Source: CAZHRC01 sp964533865
GTDB taxonomy: Bacteria; Bacillota; Clostridia; Tissierellales; Peptoniphilaceae
DNA: 7,315 nt
Direction of reading: 5' to 3'
NCBI GenBank assembly: GCA_964533865.1
Contig: CAZHRC010000039.1
Location: 1-7,315 of the forward strand
In this document: in pieces, positions 1 to 4,994 of the stretch
Layout of the letters: each line of letters starts with the position of its first letter
How positions within the stretch are numbered: position 1 is the stretch's first letter
Position numbers and translations under genes: made by a program
The notes under the pieces: model-generated
Told to the model about the DNA's origin: nothing
The model's database searches: none
What the model saw: only the letters and a program-made list of their open reading frames with translations

Positions 1-55
1 AGGCTCCATCTCCGAGGGAGCTGGCTCGGCGCCCTTTGCCGAGACTGAGGGAGGG
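1..55. repeat. Structured dispersed repeat, left copy
   Basis: A compact folded repeat. Its first arm is GCTCCATC (4-11), closed by GAGGGAGC (15-22) with one A-G mismatch and a 3-base loop. A second hairpin pairs CTCGGC (25-30) with GCCGAG (38-43). It ends in GACTGAGGGAG, so the GAGGGAG block occurs twice (15-21 and 48-54) and either copy could pair with the first arm. Bases 1-47 recur identically at 7269-7315. From memory, repeats of the form GGCTCC...GGGAGCTG-variable hairpin-GACTGAGGGAG are scattered through Clostridia genomes; I cannot confirm the family here. No encoded protein is seen. A non-autonomous mobile repeat or a transcribed structured RNA are both possible. Confidence 0.8.
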
Positions 56-121
56 TTTTGACCATTGTCGTTGAATTTTTAAAGGTAGTGTTGAGAGGAG
101 TAGTAGGGAGTGGTTAGCGAA

Positions 122-140
122 GGTTGAGCCAAAGGCGATG
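122..140. repeat. Short repeat matching the right-end repeat flank
   Basis: GGTTGAGCCAAAGGCGATG here matches GGTTGAGCAAAGGCGATG at 7240-7257 with a single inserted base. In the right copy this block lies immediately before the structured repeat; here it lies about 70 bases after one. It may be the left flank of a second, decayed repeat unit whose GGCTCC part has been lost. Confidence 0.5.
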
Positions 141-186
141 GGTCTTAGTCGCGGTTCGACGATTGATGACCTCACACGACTCAATG

Positions 187-429
187 TCAAATCATCAGCC
201 TAATTTGCCTCGTGGTGGAGCTGTAGGATTGCATTGTCACATAAAGAATTGTGATAGGAGCTATATTCCCTTGTTTGTAGGCTGAAACCGATTTGCCACC
301 TTCGTCGGTGATATCGTCAATCGCCTCAAGGCGCCTTTGCACCACCGCCAATGGCTCTGGCGGATTTGGAGCAATTTCTTTTAGCGAAAGGTGTTGCTTT
401 TGATCTTCCATATCCGAAAGGGGTTTCAT
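187..429 (-). CDS. Doubtful hypothetical protein, 80 aa
   Basis: I do not recognise this product. The frame is soluble and polar, rich in charged residues, with no membrane segment, signal peptide or metal-binding motif. Codons are fairly coding-like (many begin with a purine), which is the main argument for it. Against it, neither the first ATG nor the second one seven codons later has a Shine-Dalgarno sequence, an in-frame stop lies just upstream, and no promoter stands out. It may be a remnant of a larger gene or a chance frame. Confidence 0.2.
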   Translation of the reverse strand: MKPLSDMEDQKQHLSLKEIAPNPPEPLAVVQRRLEAIDDITDEGGKSVSAYKQGNIAPITILYVTMQSYSSTTRQIRLMI

Positions 430-518
430 ATCGGACTAAGCGACTTTACGCTCGCTGTATACTTTTGTTACTCTTTTTTGTACTATTTCCTAGGGCAGAA
501 GTTTAAAACTTACACAAA

Positions 519-671
519 ATGAAAATACAAATCCGAATTAATAAGTGGATTTCCTTTGTAATGTGTTTCTCATCGCTTTTGTGGGGAGTTTACTGCCCAT
601 GGTTTGATCTAAATGCGACAAAACACCTGATTTCATGGTATGATAATAGCATAGATACGAGAAGAAAATGA
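519..671 (+). CDS. Doubtful small membrane-like protein, 50 aa
   Basis: An ATG-started frame of 50 codons. Its TGA shares four bases (ATGA, 668-671) with an upstream in-frame ATG of yhaM. The product would have a basic start, a hydrophobic stretch at about residues 10-29 with three of its four tryptophans, and a polar basic tail. I do not recognise it. No ribosome binding site precedes the ATG, and the probable yhaM promoter lies inside the frame, so chance is quite possible. Confidence 0.2.
   Translation: MKIQIRINKWISFVMCFSSLLWGVYCPWFDLNATKHLISWYDNSIDTRRK
615..644 (+). promoter_or_regulatory. Probable sigma-A promoter of yhaM (extended -10)
   Basis: TGGTATGAT at 636-644 is an extended -10 element (TGn plus TATGAT, five of six matches to TATAAT). 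A weak -35, GCGACA at 615-620, lies 18 bases upstream. Transcription would start near 650, about 30 bases before the preferred yhaM start. Confidence 0.5.
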
Positions 672-679
672 GGTGTGAC

Positions 680-1708
680 ATGAACGATCAACATGTGTAT
701 ATAAAGGATATGGTAAAAACGATGCGGGTTCAGGGGGTTTATTTAGCTCAGGGCCTCGAGGTGGCAAAGACTCGTGCGGGAAAGAACTATTTGAAGTGTA
801 CTCTCGCGGATAAAACTGGGAAATTAGAGGCTAAGCTTTGGGACATTAATGATAAAACGTTGCCAGTGAGCACTGAAGAGCTGAAAAGTTCTGAGGTGGT
901 TTTCGTTAAATTTGTGGTGGAAGACTACATGGGCAAGTTGCAATTGAATTTGGCGGGCCTCAAGCCGGTGGGGGCGGTGCCTGATTCGACGATGCGATTG
1001 TTGTTGCCCCAAGCACCGATCGAACCTGAAGAGGTATTTGAGGAGCTACTGGAAACGGTTCGAGGTTTTGACAATCAAGACATTAGACGGTTATTAATCT
1101 CTTTGATGACGAAATACAAGGCAGGATTTCTTTACACGCCTGCGGCGGAGAGGGTTCATCATTCTTATCGCAGTGGGTTGTTGTACCATATTCAACGCAT
1201 GGCACAATCCGCCGAAGCTTTGGCTGGGGTGTACAAGATCCTGGATCGGGAGTTGCTCCTTGCAGGGGTGATTTTACACGATATTGGGAAGTTGAGAGAG
1301 TACGAGCTCGACGATTATGGCTTGGTAGAGAAGTACTCCACTTTGGGCAATTTGGTGGGACATCTGAGTTATGGTGCCATGTTGGTGAAGGATGAGTGCG
1401 TGGCGCTTGGTGTGGATCGGGAGCTTACGATGGTTATCGTCCACTTGATCTTGGCTCACCATGGGGAAAAGGAATATGGCAGCCCGGTGACGCCGGCGAT
1501 TCCAGAAGCGGCTATCCTCCATGAGCTCGATGTGATGGATATGACGGTATTTTTGTATGAGGAAGCTTTGGAGGGTGTGGAAGACGGTGAGTTTTCGGAT
1601 CCTGTATTTTTCCTCAATCGTTCGAGGCTCTATAAAACGGCATACGTCAATCAAAAGGATGAGGCGCCTGGTAGCGAACAGCTAACGATGGGAGATATGG
1701 AGGGGTAA
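680..1708 (+). CDS. yhaM: 3'-5' exoribonuclease YhaM family (OB fold + HD domain)
   Basis: YhaM-type enzymes are metal-dependent cytoplasmic nucleases that trim RNA from the 3' end. The 342-residue product has the family order: an N-terminal OB-fold nucleic-acid-binding domain at about residues 12-100, then an HD phosphohydrolase domain at about 155-290. Visible HD residues are H160/H161 in a HHSYRSG motif, H200-D201 in LHDIGKL, H228 in HLSYG, and H260/H261 in AHHGE. Length is slightly above the roughly 314 residues of the Bacillus enzyme. I chose ATG 680 because GAGG (670-673) lies 6 bases before it; the in-frame ATG at 668 has no good binding site. A terminator overlaps the stop codon. The NYN gene follows after 39 bases on the same strand, suggesting an RNA-metabolism pair. 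Family assignment is firm; the exact RNA substrates are unknown. Confidence 0.9.
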   Translation: MNDQHVYIKDMVKTMRVQGVYLAQGLEVAKTRAGKNYLKCTLADKTGKLEAKLWDINDKTLPVSTEELKSSEVVFVKFVVEDYMGKLQLNLAGLKPVGAVPDSTMRLLLPQAPIEPEEVFEELLETVRGFDNQDIRRLLISLMTKYKAGFLYTPAAERVHHSYRSGLLYHIQRMAQSAEALAGVYKILDRELLLAGVILHDIGKLREYELDDYGLVEKYSTLGNLVGHLSYGAMLVKDECVALGVDRELTMVIVHLILAHHGEKEYGSPVTPAIPEAAILHELDVMDMTVFLYEEALEGVEDGEFSDPVFFLNRSRLYKTAYVNQKDEAPGSEQLTMGDMEG

Positions 1709-1720
1709 CCCTCCTTTTTT
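1699..1720 (+). terminator. Intrinsic terminator overlapping the yhaM stop codon
   Basis: GGAGGG (1699-1704) pairs perfectly with CCCTCC (1709-1714) around a GTAA tetraloop (GNRA type), followed by six T. The yhaM stop TAA (1706-1708) is within the loop, so a ribosome ending translation would cover the hairpin. No convincing promoter lies between here and the NYN gene, which may depend on readthrough. Confidence 0.8.
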
Positions 1721-1747
1721 ACAAAATACGAAGAAGAGGAGGTTGTT

Positions 1748-2563
1748 ATGTCAGATGAACTGAAATACGCGGTGCTGATCGATGCGGAAAACATTGCCAG
1801 CAAATACATAAAAATCATTATGGATGAAATATCCAATCACGGGGTGGTGACTTATCGCAGGATTTACGGGGATTGGACGAGTACGGTCAATCGCCCGTGG
1901 AAAGAAGTGCTTTTGGACAATTCTATCACTCCGATTCAGCAATACAGTTACACTATGGGCAAGAACGCTTCCGACAGCGCGATGATTATCGATGCGATGG
2001 ATATTCTCTACTCGGGGAGCGTGGACGGCTTTTGTTTAGTGAGTTCGGATTCCGATTTTACCCGCCTCGCGGCTAGGTTGAGAGAATCGGGGATGAATGT
2101 GATCGGCATGGGAGAGAGCAAAACTCCGACGCCTTTTATCGCCGCTTGTAATCAGTTTAAGTATTTGGATATTCTCTATGCCAATGAGGTGGAAGAAAGC
2201 GATCGAGAGAAGAACGAAGAAACGCCAGAAAAGATGCGTTCTGGGGCAAGGCGTTATGGCAATGGGAGTCGTGATAACAAGAACAAGACGAAACGCGATC
2301 AGCTCCAACCTCAAACAAAGGCAGCGACGCTGCGCAAGGCGTTGAAATCCATAGTGGCGGAGGGATCGGGGGAAGATGGCTGGATTTCCTCTTCTGATGT
2401 GGGCAATCAATTGGCAAAACGCTTCCCAGACTTTGATGTGAGAAACTACGGTTACAAGAAGTTGACTTTGTTTATCGAATCCCTTGGCGATTTTGATGTG
2501 GATAGGATAGCAGATGATCCGACGAGCAAAACCCAAAAAGTCTTCGTACGCATAAAGGAGTAA
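1748..2563 (+). CDS. NYN/PIN-like (LabA/DUF88) protein with C-terminal OST-HTH/LOTUS domain
   Basis: A 271-residue predicted RNA-binding or RNA-cleaving protein. Residues 5-145 form a NYN domain, a PIN-like nuclease fold. Conserved acidic positions are visible: D12 in LIDAEN, D76 in KNASDSAM with D82 and D85 following, and D101/D103 in SSDSDF. Residues 148-189 are a charged, low-complexity linker. Residues 190-271 resemble an OST-HTH/LOTUS domain, including the GWISSSDVGNQL and RNYGYKKL segments and the final VFVRIK strand. The acidic set supports metal-dependent endonuclease activity, but that is inferred; some relatives have regulatory roles. AGGAGG (1737-1742) sits 5 bases before the ATG. 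Position right after yhaM suggests work on RNA in the same pathway, possibly co-transcribed through a leaky terminator. No clear terminator follows. Confidence 0.88.
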   Translation: MSDELKYAVLIDAENIASKYIKIIMDEISNHGVVTYRRIYGDWTSTVNRPWKEVLLDNSITPIQQYSYTMGKNASDSAMIIDAMDILYSGSVDGFCLVSSDSDFTRLAARLRESGMNVIGMGESKTPTPFIAACNQFKYLDILYANEVEESDREKNEETPEKMRSGARRYGNGSRDNKNKTKRDQLQPQTKAATLRKALKSIVAEGSGEDGWISSSDVGNQLAKRFPDFDVRNYGYKKLTLFIESLGDFDVDRIADDPTSKTQKVFVRIKE

Positions 2564-2568
2564 TCCCG

Positions 2569-2649
2569 ATAGCTTCGCCTTTTATCGAGAAACTCGCAAA
2601 AGAGAACGATATCTACAATATGATCGTTGGCTATACCGAGAGAGGATGA
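2569..2649 (+). other. Coding-like 26-codon open stretch after the NYN gene
   Basis: Between the NYN stop and the small lysine-rich gene, one frame reads ASPFIEKLAKENDIYNMIVG and on to TGA at 2647-2649, with very coding-like composition. It is shifted relative to the NYN frame. AAAGGAG (2554-2560), inside the end of the NYN gene, lies 8 bases before an ATA codon at 2569, but no ATG, GTG or TTG starts it there. It may be a gene remnant, a peptide with an unusual start, or chance. I do not recognise it. Confidence 0.25.
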
Positions 2650-2666
2650 AAATTTGATCGATTCAC

Positions 2667-2694
2667 TCGAGAGAATTGAAATAAACCCTATAAT
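2667..2694 (+). promoter_or_regulatory. Promoter candidate for the lysine-rich small protein
   Basis: A perfect -10 box, TATAAT, lies at 2689-2694, 40 bases before the ATG. The -35 is poor (TCGAGA at 2667-2672, 16 bases upstream), so an activator or another sigma factor may contribute. A TTGATC at 2654-2659 is too far away to serve as the -35. Confidence 0.5.
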
Positions 2695-2734
2695 ACGCCA
2701 TAAAAGGGGTATAAATAGCTAAAGAGGTGATACT

Positions 2735-2953
2735 ATGAAGATCAAAAAGAGCGCTTTTGACGAAATCGTAGATGCAACCAAAAAGGCAAAAAAAAACGTC
2801 GACAAGAAATCGAAAAAACTCATTGCCGATGTGGACAAAGCCGTTAAGAAGGCTGAAAAATCCGTAAAGAAAATGAAGAAGGAAGGCGAAAAGAAGCTTA
2901 AAGCAGGCGAGAAAAAGCTTAAGGAAACGGGAAAGAAGATAACAAAAGGCTAA
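2735..2953 (+). CDS. Small lysine-rich helical protein, 72 aa
   Basis: I do not recognise a named family. By my count 28 of 72 residues are lysine and 11 are acidic (net charge about +17), with no arginine, cysteine, proline or tryptophan and a single aromatic residue, F8. Hydrophobic residues (I, V, L, A) recur at 3-4 residue spacing, which fits one long amphipathic or coiled-coil helix. The C-terminal third has heptad repeats GEKKLKA, GEKKLKE and TGKKITK. No signal peptide or membrane segment is seen. GAGGTGAT before the ATG is a strong binding site, and a TATAAT box lies upstream, so expression is likely. A nucleic-acid-binding, histone-H1-like role or an anionic membrane or polymer-binding role are both possible, and neither is shown. 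It seems to be a single-gene unit, bounded downstream by a perfect palindrome. Confidence 0.75.
   Translation: MKIKKSAFDEIVDATKKAKKNVDKKSKKLIADVDKAVKKAEKSVKKMKKEGEKKLKAGEKKLKETGKKITKG
2885..2926 (+). repeat. In-gene 21-base tandem duplication
   Basis: Two adjacent 21-base units (2885-2905 and 2906-2926) differ at only a few positions, share the core AAGCTTAA, and encode the heptads GEKKLKA and GEKKLKE. This suggests that the small protein grew by duplicating a seven-residue helical unit. Confidence 0.7.
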
Positions 2954-2957
2954 CAAA

Positions 2958-2984
2958 TGAACGGTCGTTCAATCGAACGACCGT
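2958..2984. promoter_or_regulatory. Perfect 10-bp palindrome: operator or weak terminator
   Basis: ACGGTCGTTC (2961-2970) is the exact reverse complement of GAACGACCGT (2975-2984), with a 4-base AATC spacer. Only ATTTC follows, a poor T-run for intrinsic termination. The left part, TGAACGGTCGTTCA (2958-2971), is itself a near-perfect 14-base palindrome of the sort bound by TetR-type repressors. It lies 40 bases before the kinase start, next to a possible -10 (TATAGA, 2998-3003). I judge it an operator or a terminator for the small gene, undecided. Confidence 0.55.
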
Positions 2985-3023
2985 ATTTCATGTTCACTAT
3001 AGATTAAGGAAAGGTAGGTAAGT

Positions 3024-3947
3024 ATGATCACCACCGTAACACTTAACGCATCTATCGACAAGGCGTACCATATGACAAAATCCATCGAAAACGGCACGGT
3101 TATGCGCGTGGATTCCATCAAAAACTCTGCGGGAGGGAAGGGATTGAACGTGGCAAGGGTGGTTAGGCTTTGTGGCAATGAAGTTTGTGCGACAGGTCTT
3201 GTCGGAGGATTTAATGGACAGTACCTTCAGTCTTTATTAGATCGAGATGGGATACCTCATCGTTTTTTGCAGGTGAAGGGCGAAACGAGAAGTTGTATCA
3301 ACATTTTAGATCCCGCCTATGGATCGACGGAGTACCTGGAACCCGGGGATGAAATCAGCCAGGATGAAGAGGCTGAATTTGTTAAATTATTACCAGAGAT
3401 TGCGCGAAATAGTTCTGTGGTCACCTTATCTGGTAGTGCGCCTACGGGAATGTCGAAGGATGTTTACGCCCAGTTGGTAAAACTGCTTAAAGATCAGGGC
3501 AAGCAGGTGATTTTAGACACCAGTGGTGAGTTGTTAAAAGCAGGGATCGCTGCAGGTCCTACGATGATAAAGCCAAACCAAGAAGAATTGGAGATGCTTT
3601 TTAGCACCACTATCGAAAATCTTGAGGATGTGATTCGCTGTGCAAAGGCTATTGAAGGGGTCGATTACGTGGTCGTTTCCCTTGGTGCAGACGGTGCTTT
3701 ACTAGTGTGTGAGGATGGGGTTTTCCATGGGAAACCGCCGTCGGTACAAGTGGTCAATACTGTGGGCAGCGGAGATTCTATGGTGGCGGCGCTGGCGGTA
3801 TCGCTGGATAGAGGTTACTCGCCGAAAAAAGCCCTTGGCTACGGTGTGGCCGTGGCGACGGCAAATGCTTTAAGCCCCAATACAGGGGATTTTGAACAGG
3901 ATGTATTGGATAGGATTTTAAAAGAGGTGGAAGTGTTCACCCTTTGA
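3024..3947 (+). CDS. fruK: PfkB-family 1-phosphofructokinase / tagatose-6-phosphate kinase
   Basis: Phosphorylates a sugar monophosphate with ATP in the cytoplasm, most likely fructose-1-phosphate to fructose-1,6-bisphosphate; LacC-type tagatose-6-phosphate kinases are close relatives and cannot be excluded. The 307-residue length is normal for the family. Seen: the N-terminal TLNASIDK strand, the first PfkB signature around AGGKGLNVAR (about residues 37-46), the KPNQEE segment, and the second signature VNTVGSGDSMVAA with catalytic D251. Start ATG 3024 follows a purine-rich AAGGAAAGGTAGG tract. The bisphosphate aldolase gene begins 57 bases downstream on the same strand, so the two form a sugar catabolic unit. 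No PTS transporter or DeoR-type regulator gene is in the window. The nearby palindrome may regulate it. Subfamily is the main uncertainty. Confidence 0.87.
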   Translation: MITTVTLNASIDKAYHMTKSIENGTVMRVDSIKNSAGGKGLNVARVVRLCGNEVCATGLVGGFNGQYLQSLLDRDGIPHRFLQVKGETRSCINILDPAYGSTEYLEPGDEISQDEEAEFVKLLPEIARNSSVVTLSGSAPTGMSKDVYAQLVKLLKDQGKQVILDTSGELLKAGIAAGPTMIKPNQEELEMLFSTTIENLEDVIRCAKAIEGVDYVVVSLGADGALLVCEDGVFHGKPPSVQVVNTVGSGDSMVAALAVSLDRGYSPKKALGYGVAVATANALSPNTGDFEQDVLDRILKEVEVFTL

Positions 3948-3952
3948 CAATA

Positions 3953-3987
3953 GGGGAAAATCCCCAAAGGTACGCGGAAAAACCGCG
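3953..3987 (+). promoter_or_regulatory. Two small tandem hairpins between kinase and aldolase
   Basis: GGGGA/TCCCC (3953-3957 and 3961-3965) and CGCGG/CCGCG (3973-3977 and 3983-3987) are perfect 5-bp stems with short A-rich loops. Each is followed closely by AAAGGTA, the second instance being the likely aldolase binding site (AAAGG 3990-3994, 10 bases before ATG 4005). Neither has a T-run, so termination is unlikely. They could tune mRNA processing or translation. Confidence 0.45.
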
Positions 3988-4004
3988 AGAAAGGTAACAA
4001 AATT

Positions 4005-4856
4005 ATGGGACTAGTGACGACAAAACAGTTAATGCTCGATGCTCAGAAAGGTGGTTAAGCCATCGGCGCCTTTAATGTGGAAAATTTGGAGATGGTTCAG
4101 GCAGTTGCCGAAGCGGCAGAGGAGTTAAACTCGCCGGTGATTATGCAAACCACGCCTTCAACGGTGAAGTACGCGGATTTATCGTCTTATTACGCATTGG
4201 TCAAAGCAGTGGCGGAAAAAACCAACGCACCCATCGCCATCCATTTGGACCACGGCAATACGTTTGAACTGGCAATGCAAGCGCTGCGCACAGGATACAC
4301 TTCGATTATGATCGATGGATCTCACGGGACTTTTGATGAGAACATCGCATTGACAAAGGCTGTTGTCGATGCCTGCCATCCATCGGGTGTACCTGTGGAA
4401 GCGGAATTGGGCAAGGTTGGTGGCAAGGAAGACGGGCTTGACGGTGGCGAAGGCAATCCTTACACTGATCCTCAAGAGGCAAAAACTTTTGTGAAATTGA
4501 CAGGTGCGGATTCGTTGGCGATTGCCATCGGTACAGCTCATGGCGTTTACAGAGGGGTGCCAAAGCTGGATTTAGATCGTTTATCAGAAATTCGCGATGT
4601 CGTGGATATTCCCCTTGTTTTACACGGCACTTCAGGGGTGCCAGACGATGTGGTTCAAGAGAGTATTAAACGAGGCATCTGCAAAGTCAACTACGCAACG
4701 GATTTGAGAATCGCCTTTACCAAAGGGGTGTTGGATGTGTTGAATACCAACCCAGAGACGATCGATCCTAAAAAATACGGCGCCAAAGGCCGTGAAGAAG
4801 TAAAAGCTTACGTTATGGATAGAATGCAAATTCTAGGTAGCGTAGGAAAAGGCTAA
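4005..4856 (+). CDS. fba: Class II fructose/tagatose-bisphosphate aldolase, interrupted by in-frame TAA
   Basis: A zinc-dependent aldolase that splits fructose- or tagatose-1,6-bisphosphate into triose phosphates, fitting the kinase upstream. Reading from ATG 4005, the first 17 codons give MGLVTTKQLMLDAQKGG, a normal family N-terminus, then TAA (4056-4058) replaces the usual tyrosine, and the frame continues intact to residue 283, the usual length. Counting from ATG 4005, I see catalytic D82 and zinc ligand H83 in HLDHGN, the DGSH motif, GKVGGKED, H179 in GTAHGVY, H207 in LHGTSG, and KVNYATDLR. Everything except codon 18 looks functional. The next start is GTG 4077, which has no binding site and would drop the first beta strand (AIGAFN). 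It is therefore a fresh pseudogene, a sequencing error or a readthrough case. I list it as CDS because only one base is at fault. Fba versus GatY/KbaY specificity is not resolved. Confidence 0.85.
4056..4058 (+). other. Premature TAA at aldolase codon 18
   Basis: The family consensus here, from memory, is KGGYAIGAFNVEN; this sequence reads KGG, stop, AIGAFNVEN. One third-position change (TAC or TAT to TAA) explains it, with no frameshift. Several genes in the window end in TAA next to terminators, so TAA is a real stop in this organism. Confidence 0.85.
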
Positions 4857-4865
4857 GAGGATTTT

Positions 4866-4916
4866 AAAACCACCTCATCTGGAACGGCTGTGCCGATCTC
4901 GTTTAGGTGGTTTTTT
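4866..4916 (+). terminator. Composite terminator between convergent genes
   Basis: AAAACCACCT (4866-4875) pairs with AGGTGGTTTT (4905-4914), followed by two more T. The large loop holds a second hairpin, GA-A-CGGC / GCCG-A-TC around a TGT loop (4882-4899). The A run before the 5' arm gives a short U run on the other strand, so it may also stop minus-strand transcripts from the oxidoreductase, which ends at 4995. No other terminator is seen in 4917-4994. Confidence 0.8.
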
Positions 4917-4994
4917 GATGAGGAGTTAAAGGGGGGCAGTCGACAGATACAGAAATCGTTGAGGTAGGGTAGTCGTAAACGGGACACTAGCCTC

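Larger units (their letters stand above)
56..635. other. Long leader region without a convincing gene
   Basis: About 580 bases between the left repeat and the yhaM promoter. I see no RNA gene and no well-supported coding sequence. Three short frames exist. One is an 80-codon minus-strand frame (187-429) with fairly coding-like codons but no ribosome binding site. A 51-codon plus frame (351-506) overlaps it and ends in a hydrophobic stretch. A 50-codon plus frame begins at 519. The mix of weakly coding-like frames and a decayed repeat flank suggests degraded sequence, which is inference. Confidence 0.5.

Noticed and set aside
1..55. CRISPR repeat
   Set aside because: Only two copies 7.2 kb apart with no regular spacers or cas genes.
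351..506. Plus-strand 51-codon frame with a hydrophobic LLLLFF-type end
   Set aside because: No ribosome binding site, overlaps a competing minus-strand frame, and no recognisable family.
1274..1654. Long minus-strand frame inside yhaM, and similar frames inside the NYN, aldolase, oxidoreductase and pirin genes
   Set aside because: Shadows of well-supported genes, lacking start signals and family motifs.
3944..3949. Perfect TTGACA at the end of the kinase gene
   Set aside because: No -10 box at 16-19 bases; the spot is occupied by small hairpins, so it is probably chance within codons.
4056..4058. TAA recoded as an amino acid in this organism
   Set aside because: yhaM and the NYN gene end in TAA at the family-expected place, and yhaM's TAA lies within a terminator, so TAA acts as stop.
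4077..4856. Aldolase as a normal shorter gene starting at GTG 4077
   Set aside because: No binding site before the GTG, and the first 24 codons upstream clearly belong to the family, so this is an interrupted gene and not a short one.
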